This document shows, one piece after another, positions 34,741 through 46,068 of a stretch of DNA of 64,000 nucleotides. Position 1 is the stretch's first letter. Each line of letters opens with the position of its first letter. The stretch covers positions 310,001-374,000 of the forward strand of contig WHVD01000077.1 in assembly GCA_015178975.1 (NCBI GenBank), given 5' to 3'. Source of the DNA: Hysterangium stoloniferum (lineage: Eukaryota; Basidiomycota; Agaricomycetes; Hysterangiales; Hysterangiaceae). The notes below the pieces were generated by a model. It saw only the letters and a program-made list of their open reading frames with translations. It did not search any database and was not told where the DNA came from. The position numbers and the translations under genes are program-made.

Positions 34741-37365
34741 CGGATGACCAGGCACTGTGGGATGCTGACAAAGCGTCTATGTTTATTATCTGTCGTGCCG
34801 TTATGTCAGCTCTTCATAAAAAAGGTTCCAACTGTACAAAATTGTAATACATGGATTGTGCACAAATGAACGCAAAAAGTGCCGGAATCGGATTATATTT
34901 GTGTTTGTGTGCGTGTTGTGTGCGTGGATACCGGATAGGCCAGCGGGACCACCTGTGTATCTTCTATCTGCAACCTAATTAGTTTGCCGCATAGCCCCCG
35001 GAGCTCCGACCTAATCATAATGCATAAGCTATTTTGCCACACCCTCCTGGATGGTCCTGCACTTCCCGGCAGCTAGACGAGTCATGCAATGCTCCACATG
35101 TGACCCTGAATCTCTAATTGTACACAGCTGTACATAGCTGACATGATGCGTCTCCCCCACTTTGCCTGTCCTCCCCTTCCACCATTTCATTTCTGGGCTT
35201 TGCTTTCCAATCATTTCATGGGGAAGAAGCACAAATTAGGGCTCCCTTGAAAGGTCTCTGTGTCTAGTGTTGGGCCAAATGAACATCTTGTAACTTCTAG
35301 GATTACTACTGCACACATACATATGATAGAATGCTGCCAATTTTATTCAAGAACATCAGGAAAGGTTGAAATGCAAGTAAATTACACTTTATTACATATA
35401 TGTAATAATATGATGACTTTACAATGCCAACCTCAAATTGTTTAGAGAAATTTCAGGGATTTTGAATGTGGAAGATCTGTGTGCTGGTCTACCACACCTC
35501 TGCAGTTTTCCTGTCAATCAAACAAGTCCGAGACAACCTCTTTGACAGGCTCATGAAGGCCCCCCTGGAGATTCATGGAGATCAAGCGGCTTGCACATTT
35601 ATATCAGTGTTGTGCTGACACGTTTGACTGTTGCCCCCAAAATTTCACACACCTTTCAACACCCACAGTTTGGACCATCACTATCACCATTTCCATGCCA
35701 ATTCACTTGCTGTGGTCACTGCTGCATTTTTCCCATTGCTGCTACATTTTGCACTGCCACCACATTTTTCCATCAATGCTGCCATGTTTCACCACTATTG
35801 CCCATTCCTCCAACATTTCCATTGCATTTTATTTCACTATCACAACATTTTCCACCTGTCGTCACACTTTCACTTGCCATGGTATTCTGGTTGCCATGCT
35901 GTTACTTGTCACACTATGTTCAATTCCCTGCTGATGTCAAGTTATTGTGATGGTTTTCACTCATCATTTCATGGTTGGAGCTCATTCACACAAGTTTATC
36001 CTCCCCCCTCCTCCCTGACTCTCAGATTATTTTGATTTGTTGTTTTTCATCAATGCCTGTATGCTAGAGCTAGAAAATTGAAGACTCAGAGACTTATTTG
36101 GTTGAGGGAGTAAATTTTTGTTTTCAATTGCTTTTAATTGGAAGACTTCTATATTTCAGGGAGTGTTTTGGGCACCTTGTTTTGCTTGAGGGAGTGTGTT
36201 AGAATACATGGCTGTGAGAGCATGTACAAAGTGCTACACCAGCAATTTGCCACCCCATTTTGCTTTTGATTTTAGCTTAATCCTGTGTTGCCACACACTA
36301 TTGTTCTCATGGTGTATATAAGCAGTATAGTTTTTTTGTAATTACACTATCCATTTGCCTCCTATGAGACAGAGGTTAAATGTAAATTATATTTATCTTT
36401 GCTTATGATTCTTATGAACTTCGAGAACTGTTTTCAACAGTTTTAATGCACTTCTCATTATCAGAGTGTGGAACAAAAATCATAATATTAACTATCCTGA
36501 TAGTGCTAATAGAGAAGTAGAATATATTTGATACCTAATTCTTTAGTTGCTTTCCCAGTCAGGCCATGGTATGGCACTATATAAGATCACACATGGGAGC
36601 CATATATGGTGTGTGGACAATACATGAAGGATGTGTTTATTGAAGGTCAATTATGGTTGTTTGAAGAGGAGAGGACTGACAAGCAATATCAGGATAGTTA
36701 ATTCAATGTTATGATTTTTGTACCACACTCGGATAATGAGAAGTGCATTAAAATAAACAAAACATGAGGGAGTCTCCTAGGCAGGGAGAAAAGCCAACAT
36801 ATATGTCCGCAAAAGATATTACTGAGGTTTTAGTGGGTATTGATCAGAGGAGGCCTCTGTGAGGCTGAACTGGCTCGAGCCCCACACTAACAGCTTGTCT
36901 GTTGTGCATAAAAGCATTTCCTCACATGGTAAACACGTGGCAATGACCATATGTGAAATATCCTTCTCTCTTTCTGTGTTCTACTTTCAGTATGGCATAT
37001 GAACACACTCACACCCTGGCACGAGCCAGTTGAAGACTAGCGCGGATAAGGCGAGCCTTGGCTACTCCGCCTTATCCAAATACGCCGCACAAAGAACCAA
37101 AAAGTAATAACGGCTCACTCCTTTGTTTTATATGACATCTCTTATTATTTCAGGATGATATATTTCGATAGATATAAACCGGGCTAGTACACCCCACATG
37201 GTATCATTTGATACTGAGAAATGATTATATCAATGCTCAACAGGAAAAAAAATCAACATTTATGACAGTGGCTGAGAGACAACAAAAATTCGGTTGGAAA
37301 TTCTCCTAAAGCAGGTGGGGTTGGCAACAGCACAAGTTGGATAAACTGCAAGCAAGCCATGACAA

Positions 37366-38160
37366 TTATTCTACCTTCGCGCCGGTAACTCTCACTGACG
37401 TTCTCCAATCCCTGAACTTATCCACGTCGTCCCAGATGCTTCGCCCCGCACCAAACCGCGCGATATGATCGAAGAAAGCAGGCCGCACAATTAACCGCTT
37501 ATCCGATGTCTTGGCGAGCTTGACCCAGCCCTCGTCCCCGAGCTGTCTCGTAGTGGTACAACAGACCAGGAGAATTTTTATCGAGGGAAGAGTTAGTAGA
37601 TCGTGAATGAGGGCCATACACTGCACATCGATGGGATACCACCCTCCGCCTGACATCCCGACATGCGTGAGCGCCTTCAATGCCCGCCAATGTTCTATCT
37701 CAATTTGGAATCCATGTTCGACGAATATGTGCGTCGCGTGTTCGAAGATATTTGACTTTTGCCAGTTTAGGGTGGATAGTTCAATATTAATGATGATTAT
37801 CTGGTCAGGGCGCATCGGAGCGTCGAATGGTGGGGCATGTACTGCAAGGAGCAGAAGTCTCGAGACATTTCGACATGACTGCAACATTTTCTCCAGAACA
37901 TGACGGGGGGTTGGTTCCCAGGCCATGTTTAAGAACAGGTTTCGTGTATAGGATAATTTCAGGCCATTACAGGCGTGATACAAGTTGCCTATGTTGGAAG
38001 GGGTGATAGCGATTGTATTGTAAAGGATGGGCGTAGTCCATTGGTTAAAAGTTCTGCACACGATTGCGAGTATCACGGCTGTACGGTTATCTCTTGCAGC
38101 AGTCTCGATGATTATACGGAGGATTTCGACGGGGAGCCACGGAAATGCCGTGGTAGTCAT
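37366..38160 (-). CDS. F-box protein, array copy 3
   Basis: 264 residues, intronless, with the same start and F-box as copy 2. Over the whole gene and flanks it is almost identical to copy 4, including shared private residues such as FDHIARFGAGRSIWDDVDKF. These two units were therefore duplicated or gene-converted most recently. The tail of this unit was later split by a 139-bp insert and by the Mutator-like element. Confidence 0.78.
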   Translation of the reverse strand: MTTTAFPWLPVEILRIIIETAARDNRTAVILAIVCRTFNQWTTPILYNTIAITPSNIGNLYHACNGLKLSYTRNLFLNMAWEPTPRHVLEKMLQSCRNVSRLLLLAVHAPPFDAPMRPDQIIIINIELSTLNWQKSNIFEHATHIFVEHGFQIEIEHWRALKALTHVGMSGGGWYPIDVQCMALIHDLLTLPSIKILLVCCTTTRQLGDEGWVKLAKTSDKRLIVRPAFFDHIARFGAGRSIWDDVDKFRDWRTSVRVTGAKVE

Positions 38161-38357
38161 CGGATGACCAGGCACTGTGGGATGCTGACAAAGCGTCTAT
38201 GTTTATTATCTGTCGTGCCGTTATGTCAGCTCTTCATAAAAAAGGTCCCAATTGTACAAAATTGTAATACATGGATTGTGCAACAAATGCCGAACACCTG
38301 TGTATCTTCTATTTCCGACCTAATTAGCTTGCCGCATAGCCCCCTGAGCCCCGACCT

Positions 38358-38496
38358 GTAAGAATATGCGGCTGGTTTCCATGTGGGTGAAGGGGTGACA
38401 AAACCCTTAACGAAATACATCCAATGACTAAGCTACTGTACAGTATGAGACCATCAAGCTCAACGGCTTGCAACATATCCTAATAAATCCCAACAT
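38358..38496. repeat. 139-bp insertion with 5-bp duplication
   Basis: Both sides carry GACCT (38353-38357, 38497-38501), and the sister unit at about 35006-35020 runs through without interruption. It contains no frame and no obvious inverted ends. It could be a small solo LTR or MITE. Confidence 0.55.
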
Positions 38497-38551
38497 GACC
38501 TAGTTAGAATGAATAAGCTGTTTTGCCGCACCCTGCTGGATGGTCCTGCAC

Positions 38552-38582
38552 GAGTATATACATAATCTGTAAGAGTCCAGTC
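38552..38582 (+). repeat. MULE left terminal inverted repeat
   Basis: It begins GAGTATATACATAATC directly after the GTCCTGCAC target copy. Confidence 0.9.
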
Positions 38583-38774
38583 ATGTACATGCACGTGACC
38601 ACCCACATTCACCCACATCGATAACCTGGGATAACCCCCACATGATCTGTTAACCCCCATGAGTAAAAATACAAATAAACAAATCACAACAAAGTGTGAT
38701 CTCTGTGACACAACGTGTCAATATCACAGTCAGGACACGTCACACACCCTGCTTCCTGCTTCCATTCTCACCTG

Positions 38775-41700
38775 ATGTCTTCCAGCTCAATCAACCTGTC
38801 AAGCCTTCTCAAAGTGGCAGGAGATGACATTATCAGAGCGTATCGGACAAAAGTGAGTGTATAAATATTTACGCCTTGGAGTGTGGACAACAGCTAAATT
38901 GATTGTTAATTCTTTCAGTACTTCACTACTGGTATCATTGAAGCATCTGGCGACTTTCTTTCCAACAAGAATGCTATAAATTGGGTGAATGCTGAAAATT
39001 TCCAGCATTTCGTAGTCGAATGGCTCCAGGTTCCCACACCGTGTACTCCACAGATAATCGAGTCTTCAACATCTGCAAGTGCACTTCCATTGAGACAGTA
39101 TAAACGACAGCGGGGATCATCAACATCTTCTGAGCATTCAGTGGTGATAGCCAGTAAGCTTCATATTCCCTCCAGATGTTCTTTGCTAATTTTCATGAGA
39201 TAAACGACTGCGGAGAGTATCTAGATCTCCTCCTCCAATCACCTGGGTGACCCCAAGTAAGCTTTATATTTTCTCAGTCAGCTCCATTTTTGCTAATATT
39301 CGTTAGATAAGTCTACTGGCACACCAGCCAAAAAGCATGCCCGGTATTCCAAACATCAAGCGATGACTGATGCTGGCTGGATACAGATCACACGCCAACA
39401 ATGGGTCAAGCAGCTGGTTGAACTGACAGAAATTCCTACGACCTGGCCAATTCCTATGGAAGGTGAATCCATAGGATATATTCTTGATCTGACCAACAGC
39501 GCCTTCAAATTTATTGATTCCAATGGTAATCCACTCTCCATGGCAGCTATTATTAAGAACAAGGTATGTTCATTCTCATTCTTGATTTTAATATCTTATT
39601 ATTATTATTTATATGTCAGTGTGTTGATGGTTGGGGTGATGGAAGTGGTGGAACCAAAGATGCTGGCCCTGTCGTCTTCCCCCTTGGCAAGATCAAAACT
39701 CAACGAGCTATTCATGTTTGCCGTGGCCATTTTATGTGTTCACGTGTGGATTCATCCTTATTCTTCAAGTATGAGCGCTATAGTGACGATTTCAAGACCT
39801 TTGAGGAGATCCACAATGCACAGATGGCCAATAATGCAGCTGAAGCAGATTCAGTTATTGGTGTGGCTGCAGCGTAAGTCCTTATTATCTTTATATTCAC
39901 TTCATTAGCTTTAATGAGATTTGTTTAAGTTTTTATAATAGTGTTGCATTTCGAACATGTAAATTCAATGATGGAAAATGTAAGGGGCAGCCAATCATCC
40001 AGACTTTTGAACGTGTAAGTTTAAGATTCTTTTTTATTTATACATTTCAACAGTGCTGTTCTTTAGATGACGGCATTTGGCAAGGATCAATTCATTGGAT
40101 GCTCAGCAAGGCAACCTGCCGAAGATAAACATGCCCACATTTTTTTCTCAATCCCACTCCATGTCTCCCAGTCCACATTAAATGATATTTTTACTACCCA
40201 GGGTTCCACATCTCGGGATACTGAAAAGTACACAGGTCCATGCTATTATACCATCCCACCAACTGTTGGCTTGAAACAGGAGAAATGCCATAAGTCTCAG
40301 TTCATTATTATACATATACACATATATTGTTAATTTATTATCTAGCCCACGTACATTTTGAAAACGGCAAATTACTTAATGGCCTCATCACCCGGCATCA
40401 GTGCCCCACTCAGATTATAATATATACCCCAATTGATCCTTCCATTCGAAAAGCTGTCGTCATAACCACACCTGGACTCCCCCACAATCATCCCCCTTAC
40501 GCATTGCAAAAACTAACATTTGAGGCAACTGAACTCTACGTGGAGGCAATTGAGGCGGTTGGGCTTCTTGGTTCAACAGTGGGACAGATTGATCGAGGTC
40601 AGTGGTTCTTTCCATTTACTTGCCTTTTTATTGAGCATTATCATTATTAATGCTGTAGCTCCAACCACAAAAGCTCTGCTTGCATCACAAAAGGCCACTG
40701 ACAGCAAGGCCACCAGCAGTCTCACACGACACCGAGTCAAACAGCGCATTCTCAGTGGGATGAAACAAAAGCAATATCCCGAGGGAAAGGATATAGCAGG
40801 TATGAGTTTTTTTAATTCATTCTCATCTCGTTCTGACATTTAATCTACCAGGTGTAAAGCACATGTATGAAAATATTGAGTTGAAACGGCCTGTGCAGGA
40901 GCGATACATCCAATCCATGCATAGTGAATTATGTAATGACGGTAATGATCAGATTGATGTTGTTGTAACAATGCTCCCTGATCTTGCAGAGCTTGTCCAC
41001 AATGTCACCTCTACTCAGCATGATACTACATACAAGCGCATATTTGGAGCATTCAATGAGTGGGAGATTGTGATATGGCATCCATATTTGTGCCGCCATG
41101 AGTCCACTTATTCTTTAATCCTTATTTTTATTGAACTTCGTGGTTACTCAGGTGTAGCAATAGGATGCATCTACTGCAATCGTGAAACTCGACAGGCCTA
41201 CTGTTTAATTTGGACAGAATGGTTCAAGGCCATTGAGCGTGTCACTAACAAAAGCGTCAAATTCAAAGCCCTTCACAAGGAAGGCAAACATGCTATCTTC
41301 ATGGTGGACGGTTCTGCTCCACAAATGCAAGGCCTTGGTGACTTCTTGTTAACTCAAAATGATCCCTTGGTCAGCAGGATTGCAACAAAGGATCCACAAA
41401 TTATAGTTCAGTATTGTAGTCGCATTTGCAACATACATTGCCAACGGTACGTCTTTACTTTTCTTGCGACTTTGGTCTAATTGGCTTTCTAGAGGGGTTG
41501 AGCCTCTAAAGGCAGTTTGTTCACATGAAGATTACAACCGCATTGTCCACTTTCAATATATCACGACACAGGAGAAGATGGATGAATTTACAGCTTGGTG
41601 CTTGGGGCATGAACAACCGAAAGTCCGAGGTATTTACTTTTTCTAAAACACTTACACCGTTATTACTTATTTTGGTTCTGCAGATTGGTGGCGGAACAAG

Positions 41701-42475
41701 CTTGCATATCCATGGTACATCCCTGCACTGTGCCGCCATTTTTCAAAAGTTCCATCAGCTGACTGGGATCTCGGACCAACCAACACAAATCTTAACGAAC
41801 AGTCACATCAAGCAACAAATCGTGCCACAGGTGTCCACATCCCACTTGCAGAGGCAATTGACAGGTGAGTTACATGAATGATTTATAATTATCACAGATA
41901 TCTAATCTCATTACTACAGTGCATTTGAATATGATAAACAGATTTCACGGGAACTTCAATTGGCATTGGAAAACTGCATCTTGACGAACCATCAAAACAC
42001 ACTCACACACTGGTTCATCTCAAACAATCATCGGACTTCTCTACGTATTGAACGAGTGGACATGGCTGATCGCATACGCAAGGAGGTCACAAATATCGAA
42101 ATCAAATTGGCAGCAGCATTAGAAGAAAAGAAGATAGCTATAGAGAACGTGAATCAATTACGAACTGAGAAGAAACAAGTGTCCAGTGGTAAGAAGATTA
42201 ATCTCAAAACTTCTGGGAGAGGCTTTCCAACACCAGCTGTTGCAATATCCACCGAAAAGGCAAATTTCCCTTTCCCATCCCTATCCTTACCCTCTTCTTC
42301 TTATCATCCCACATCCACCGAGCCCTTCTACGCATCACTCCCTCCTGAACTGGAGCCACCTCCATCTTCTTATAACGTTCATTTATCTTACCTCCAACAA
42401 TCTAGACTGTACACGAATTCTGAGCCTGTGTTTCCATCTGCCACCTGCCCTCCCAATCTTCGTTCTAACCAATAA
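38775..42475 (+). CDS. Mutator-like transposase, 13 exons, 1,012 residues
   Basis: Exons: 38775-38852, 38919-39153, 39200-39256, 39307-39563, 39620-39873, 39942-40014, 40067-40289, 40346-40597, 40659-40799, 40852-41446, 41493-41629, 41684-41864 and 41920-42475. Every phase matches and the joined frame has no stop. Eleven introns are GT-AG. Intron 7 (40290-40345) begins ATAAGT, a changed donor. Residues C243, C249, C300, C307, C330 and H340/H342 form a zinc-binding region resembling the WRKY/GCM1 fold found in some MULE proteins. The catalytic set fits MULE enzymes: D581 in QHDTTYKR, D676 in IFMVDGSAPQ and E806 in NTNLNEQSHQ, with the WWRNKL and FSKVPSADWD context. A Lys/Glu-rich coiled coil (about 880-915) and a Pro/Ser-rich tail follow. 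If intron 7 is not spliced, the protein would be truncated. The exon model is mine; the superfamily is supported by the element ends. Confidence 0.85.
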
Positions 42476-42585
42476 CCGATATAATTTTTTTATTACTGTA
42501 ATTATTTTAGTTCGTTATAATATTTAATTAATTATTCAATTTTAATATTTAGTTAACTAATTAAACTTCCTTAAATGGACAGGAC

Positions 42586-42616
42586 GACTCGACTCTTACA
42601 GATTATGCATAGCCTT
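42586..42616 (-). repeat. MULE right terminal inverted repeat
   Basis: The reverse complement begins AAGGCTATGCATAATC, in register with the left repeat. It is followed by the second GTCCTGCAC. Confidence 0.9.
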
Positions 42617-42625
42617 GTCCTGCAC

Positions 42626-43049
42626 TTCCCGGCTGCTAGACGAGTCCACCCTTCGCTTGCAATGCTCCACGCGACCTCTAGTTGTACACAACTGTACATA
42701 GCTGACATAATGCATCTCCCTGCACTTTGCTTGTCCCACCTGCCGCCATTTCATTCCTGGGCTTTGCTTTCCTATCATTTCATGGGCAAGAAGCGCAAAT
42801 TAGGGCTCTCTTCAAAGGTCTCTGTATCTAGTGTTTGGCCAAATGGATGTCTTGTAACTTCTAGGATTACTACTGTGCACAGGAGGATGGTCACACTTTA
42901 TTGAATATACAAAATTTTACTGAATAATCCTCATATTTTCTAAGTGAGTCTATTCCTTCTGGCCATGACAACTTATTCTATGAGTTTATATTTAATTACC
43001 TGAAATTTCATCTTTAAAATATGCATGCCTTTTTAAAATACACACAAAT
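42626..43049. repeat. Start of array unit 4 and its disrupted edge
   Basis: Positions 42626-42885 match 35063-35320 of the previous unit. After CACAGGAGGATGG the unit sequence is replaced by unrelated AT-rich DNA. The unit resumes after the solo LTR at about 44322. Confidence 0.6.
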
Positions 43050-43476
43050 GACATAGTTACACAAGATTATTTGGGTTAACCTAGATTATTTGGGTTAACC
43101 TAGATCATTTGGGTTAAACAAGATCATTTGGGTTAAACAAGATTATTTGGGTTATGACTTAATCTTTGGGTTATAATGTATTCTGTTGTATACAAGCAAA
43201 CTTTCAAATATATTTCATATAATTCAAATTTAGTTGGTTTAGAGAGTTAACCAGAACTATCTGGGGTACCAATCCCCATTGTGCAATTTATTCCAAAAGA
43301 ATAATCTACAGACAATTGTTTGACTAAATTTTGTCAGATATAGGATAAATATTAATATTTTTCAGAGTGATACCTAATCAACTGAATTTGATTAAATATT
43401 AATTTTACAACAAACAATATAAATATATATACTTTAGTGGATAAATAATTTTTAAAGTTTTGGGTTATAATAACAT
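43050..43476 (+). repeat. AT-rich repeat with a five-copy tandem block
   Basis: This is the partner of 5401-5807 in opposite orientation. From 43067 to 43153 it contains five copies of a 20-21-bp unit of the form GATTATTTGGGTTAACCTA, with alternating AACCTA/AAACAA ends. The copy at 5401 has only one such unit. No coding frame. Confidence 0.6.
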
Positions 43477-44316
43477 TGTTAGAATACACACACAGGCTGG
43501 GTTTCTGGAGAAACCCACGGGATATCCGGTAGGACTTGGCTTCAGCTTATAGGCTGCACCCTCGCTAGATCGTGTTGTCCAATTTCAAATGGATGGACGG
43601 GGATCCCGGGGAGTCTGGGCGGGGTTCATGGGTCATAGGTCGTAAGTTGGAGGTCGTGGGTCGTAAGTCGGGGGTCGTGGGTCGTGAGTTGAGTTGGCTG
43701 AGAGAGGTAGATGCACCGGAGCCCGTGGGCTCCGACTAGTGCGAGCGATGTGAAGCGAGTAAGGTTTTAGAGCGGAAAATATTATTAGATTACTGGGGGG
43801 AATCTAAGCTAATTTTCTGACTGGATTGTATGTACAACATCTGCCAGTTTATATAGACCGTGGAATGCATGATATACCAAATCCAGTAATAACGAAATGA
43901 AACTAACAAAACATAAAACGGGAATAGTAAACACCAAATCGGTGTTAGGAACGGGACAGAACAGAGCGGAGTCCGAATCATGACAAAGCATAACCCATAA
44001 CGGGAAACGGAGCGGGAGCGGAGTCCTAAATCGTGACAGGTCATTTGACTAAAACGGGAATGGGGCTCAATTAGAGCGGTGACGGGATTCTAAGCGGGGA
44101 CCGGTGACTGATGCATGGGACGAAGACGGACATAGACAGAGATGGAGTCCAGGGGAAGTCCGGTGACTGATATGTGTCATATTGAGGTCAAACGTAACGA
44201 GTCTTGATGTAACGGAGTCCGGGTGGGAAATCCTATAAACAGATGATTGGTGCTTGTAGCATGTGGGGGCGTACAGGTTAGTGCCCGGAGTCCGGCGGGA
44301 TTGTCCGGTCGTAACA
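43477..44316 (-). repeat. Solo Gypsy-type LTR (840 bp)
   Basis: TGTTAGAATACAC...GGTCGTAACA with AACAT on both sides (43472-43476, 44317-44321). Near its left end it contains the palindrome GGGTTTCTGGAGAAACCC and the conserved block at 43532-43563. GGTCGTGGGTC-type direct repeats lie at about 43630-43690. Confidence 0.85.
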
Positions 44317-46068
44317 AACATAATGAATTTATGATTCCAACATCAAATTGTTTAGAGATATTCCGGGGATTTTGAAGGCGGAAGATTTCTGTGCTGGTGT
44401 ACCACACCCCCGCAGGTTTCCTGTCGATGTTGAAATTTGATGCCCGTGCCCTTTGACTGTTGCTCCTGAATTGTCACACACCATCGCCCACATTTTGGAT
44501 CATCGCTATCACCATTTCCATGCCGATTTACTGGCTGTTGTCGCCACTGCATTTTTCCCGTTACATTTTGCACTGCTGCCACATCTTGCCACCAATGCCA
44601 CCGTGTTTCACCACTATCGCCCATTCCTCTGATATTTCCATGGCATCTTTTTTCACTATTGCTGCGTTTTCCACTCATCTATGCGTCTTCTACTCATCTT
44701 TGCGTTTTCCACTCATCTTCATGTTTTCCACTTATCTTCGCATTTTTCACTTAGCATTATATTCTGGTTGCCATGCTGGAGCTAGAAAATTGAAGACTTT
44801 AACACTTATTTGGTTGAGGTAGTAAATTTTTATTTTCAATTGCTTTTAATTGAAAGACTTTTATATTTCAGGGAGTGTTTTGGGCACTTGGTTTTCCTCG
44901 AGAGAGTGTATTAGAATATAGAGCTGTGTGAGCATGTACAAGGTGCTACACTGGCCCCATTGTTCTTTTGATTTTTGGTGTATTGTCACATACTATTGTT
45001 CTCATTGTGTATATACATAAGTAGTATAGTTTTTTTATAATTACACTATCCATTTCCCCCCTATGAGACATTGAGGTCAAATGGAAATTATATTCATCTT
45101 TCCTTATGATTCTTATGAACTTCGAGAACTGATTTCAACAGTTTTAATGCACTTCTCATTATCAGAGTGTGGTACAATAATCATAACATTGAATTAACTA
45201 TCCCAATATTGCTGATAGACAAGTAGAATATATTTGATACAGTTGATTTCCCAGTCAGGCTATGGTATGGCACTATATATGTAAGATCACACATGGGAGC
45301 TATACATGGTGTGTGGACAACACATGAAGGATGTGTTTATTGAAGGTCAATCGTGGTTGTTCAAAGAGGAGAGGACTGACAAGCAATATCAGGATAATTA
45401 ATTCAATGTTATGATCTTTGTACCACATTCTGATAATGAGAAGTGTATTAAAACGGACAAAATTGTGGGGGAGTCTCCTAGGCAGAGAGAAAAGGCAACA
45501 TATATGTTCCGCAAAAGATATTACTGAGGTTTTAGTGGGTTTTGGTCAGAGGAGGCCTCTGTGAGGCTGAACCTGGCTCGAGCCCCACACTAACAGCCTG
45601 TCTGTTGTGCATAAAAGCATTTCCTCACGTGGTAAACATGTGGCAATGACCATATATGAAATATCCTTCTCTCTTTCTGTGTTCTACTTTCAGTATGGCT
45701 ATGAACACACTCACACCCTGGCACGAGCCAGTTGAAGACTAGCGCGGATAAGGCGAACCTTGGCTACTCCGCCTTATCCAAATACGCCGCACAAAGAACA
45801 AAAAAGTAATAACGGCTCACTCCTTTGTTTTATATGACATCTCTTATTATTTCAGGATGATATATTTTGATAGATATATACCAGGCTAGTGCACTCTACA
45901 TGGTATCAAATGATACTGAGAAATGATTATATCAATGCTCAACAGAAAAAAAAAATCAACATTTATGACAGTGGCTGAGAGACAACAAAAATTCGGTTGG
46001 AAATTCTCCTAAAGCAGGTGGGGTTGGCAACAGCACAAGTTGGATAAACTGCAAGCAAGCCATGACAA

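Larger units (their letters stand above)
38552..42616 (+). mobile_element. Complete Mutator-like (MULE) DNA transposon, 4,065 bp
   Basis: The 9-bp target duplication GTCCTGCAC lies at 38543-38551 and 42617-42625. Terminal inverted repeats of at least 31 bp (38552-38582, 42586-42616) share CATAATCTGTAAGAGTC and match at 26 of 31 positions, exactly in register with the duplication. Two sister units keep the empty site GTCCTGCACTTCCCGG (26742 and 35054). A single spliced transposase gene fills the element. A 9-bp duplication with long inverted repeats is the standard Mutator outcome. Confidence 0.92.

Noticed and set aside
34555..34869. Repeated plus-strand frames of about 100-130 codons across the F-box genes (also 24883, 37975, 46681)
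   Set aside because: They are antisense shadows of the F-box coding strand. Their similarity to each other is explained by the tandem units.
39620..40289. KDZ-type transposase as identity of the 38.8-42.5 kb gene
   Set aside because: The typical KDZ motifs are not seen. DTTYK, VDGSAPQ and TNLNEQSH plus the 9-bp duplication fit Mutator-like elements.
41100..41155. Extra intron inside exon 10 of the MULE transposase (GTCCAC...CTCAG)
   Set aside because: Removing it would shift the frame. The continuous reading stays open through the exon.
43620..43700. GGTCGTGGGTC direct repeats as a CRISPR-like array
   Set aside because: Units are about 11 bp with no spacers and lie inside a eukaryotic solo LTR; sister LTRs show the same low-complexity area.
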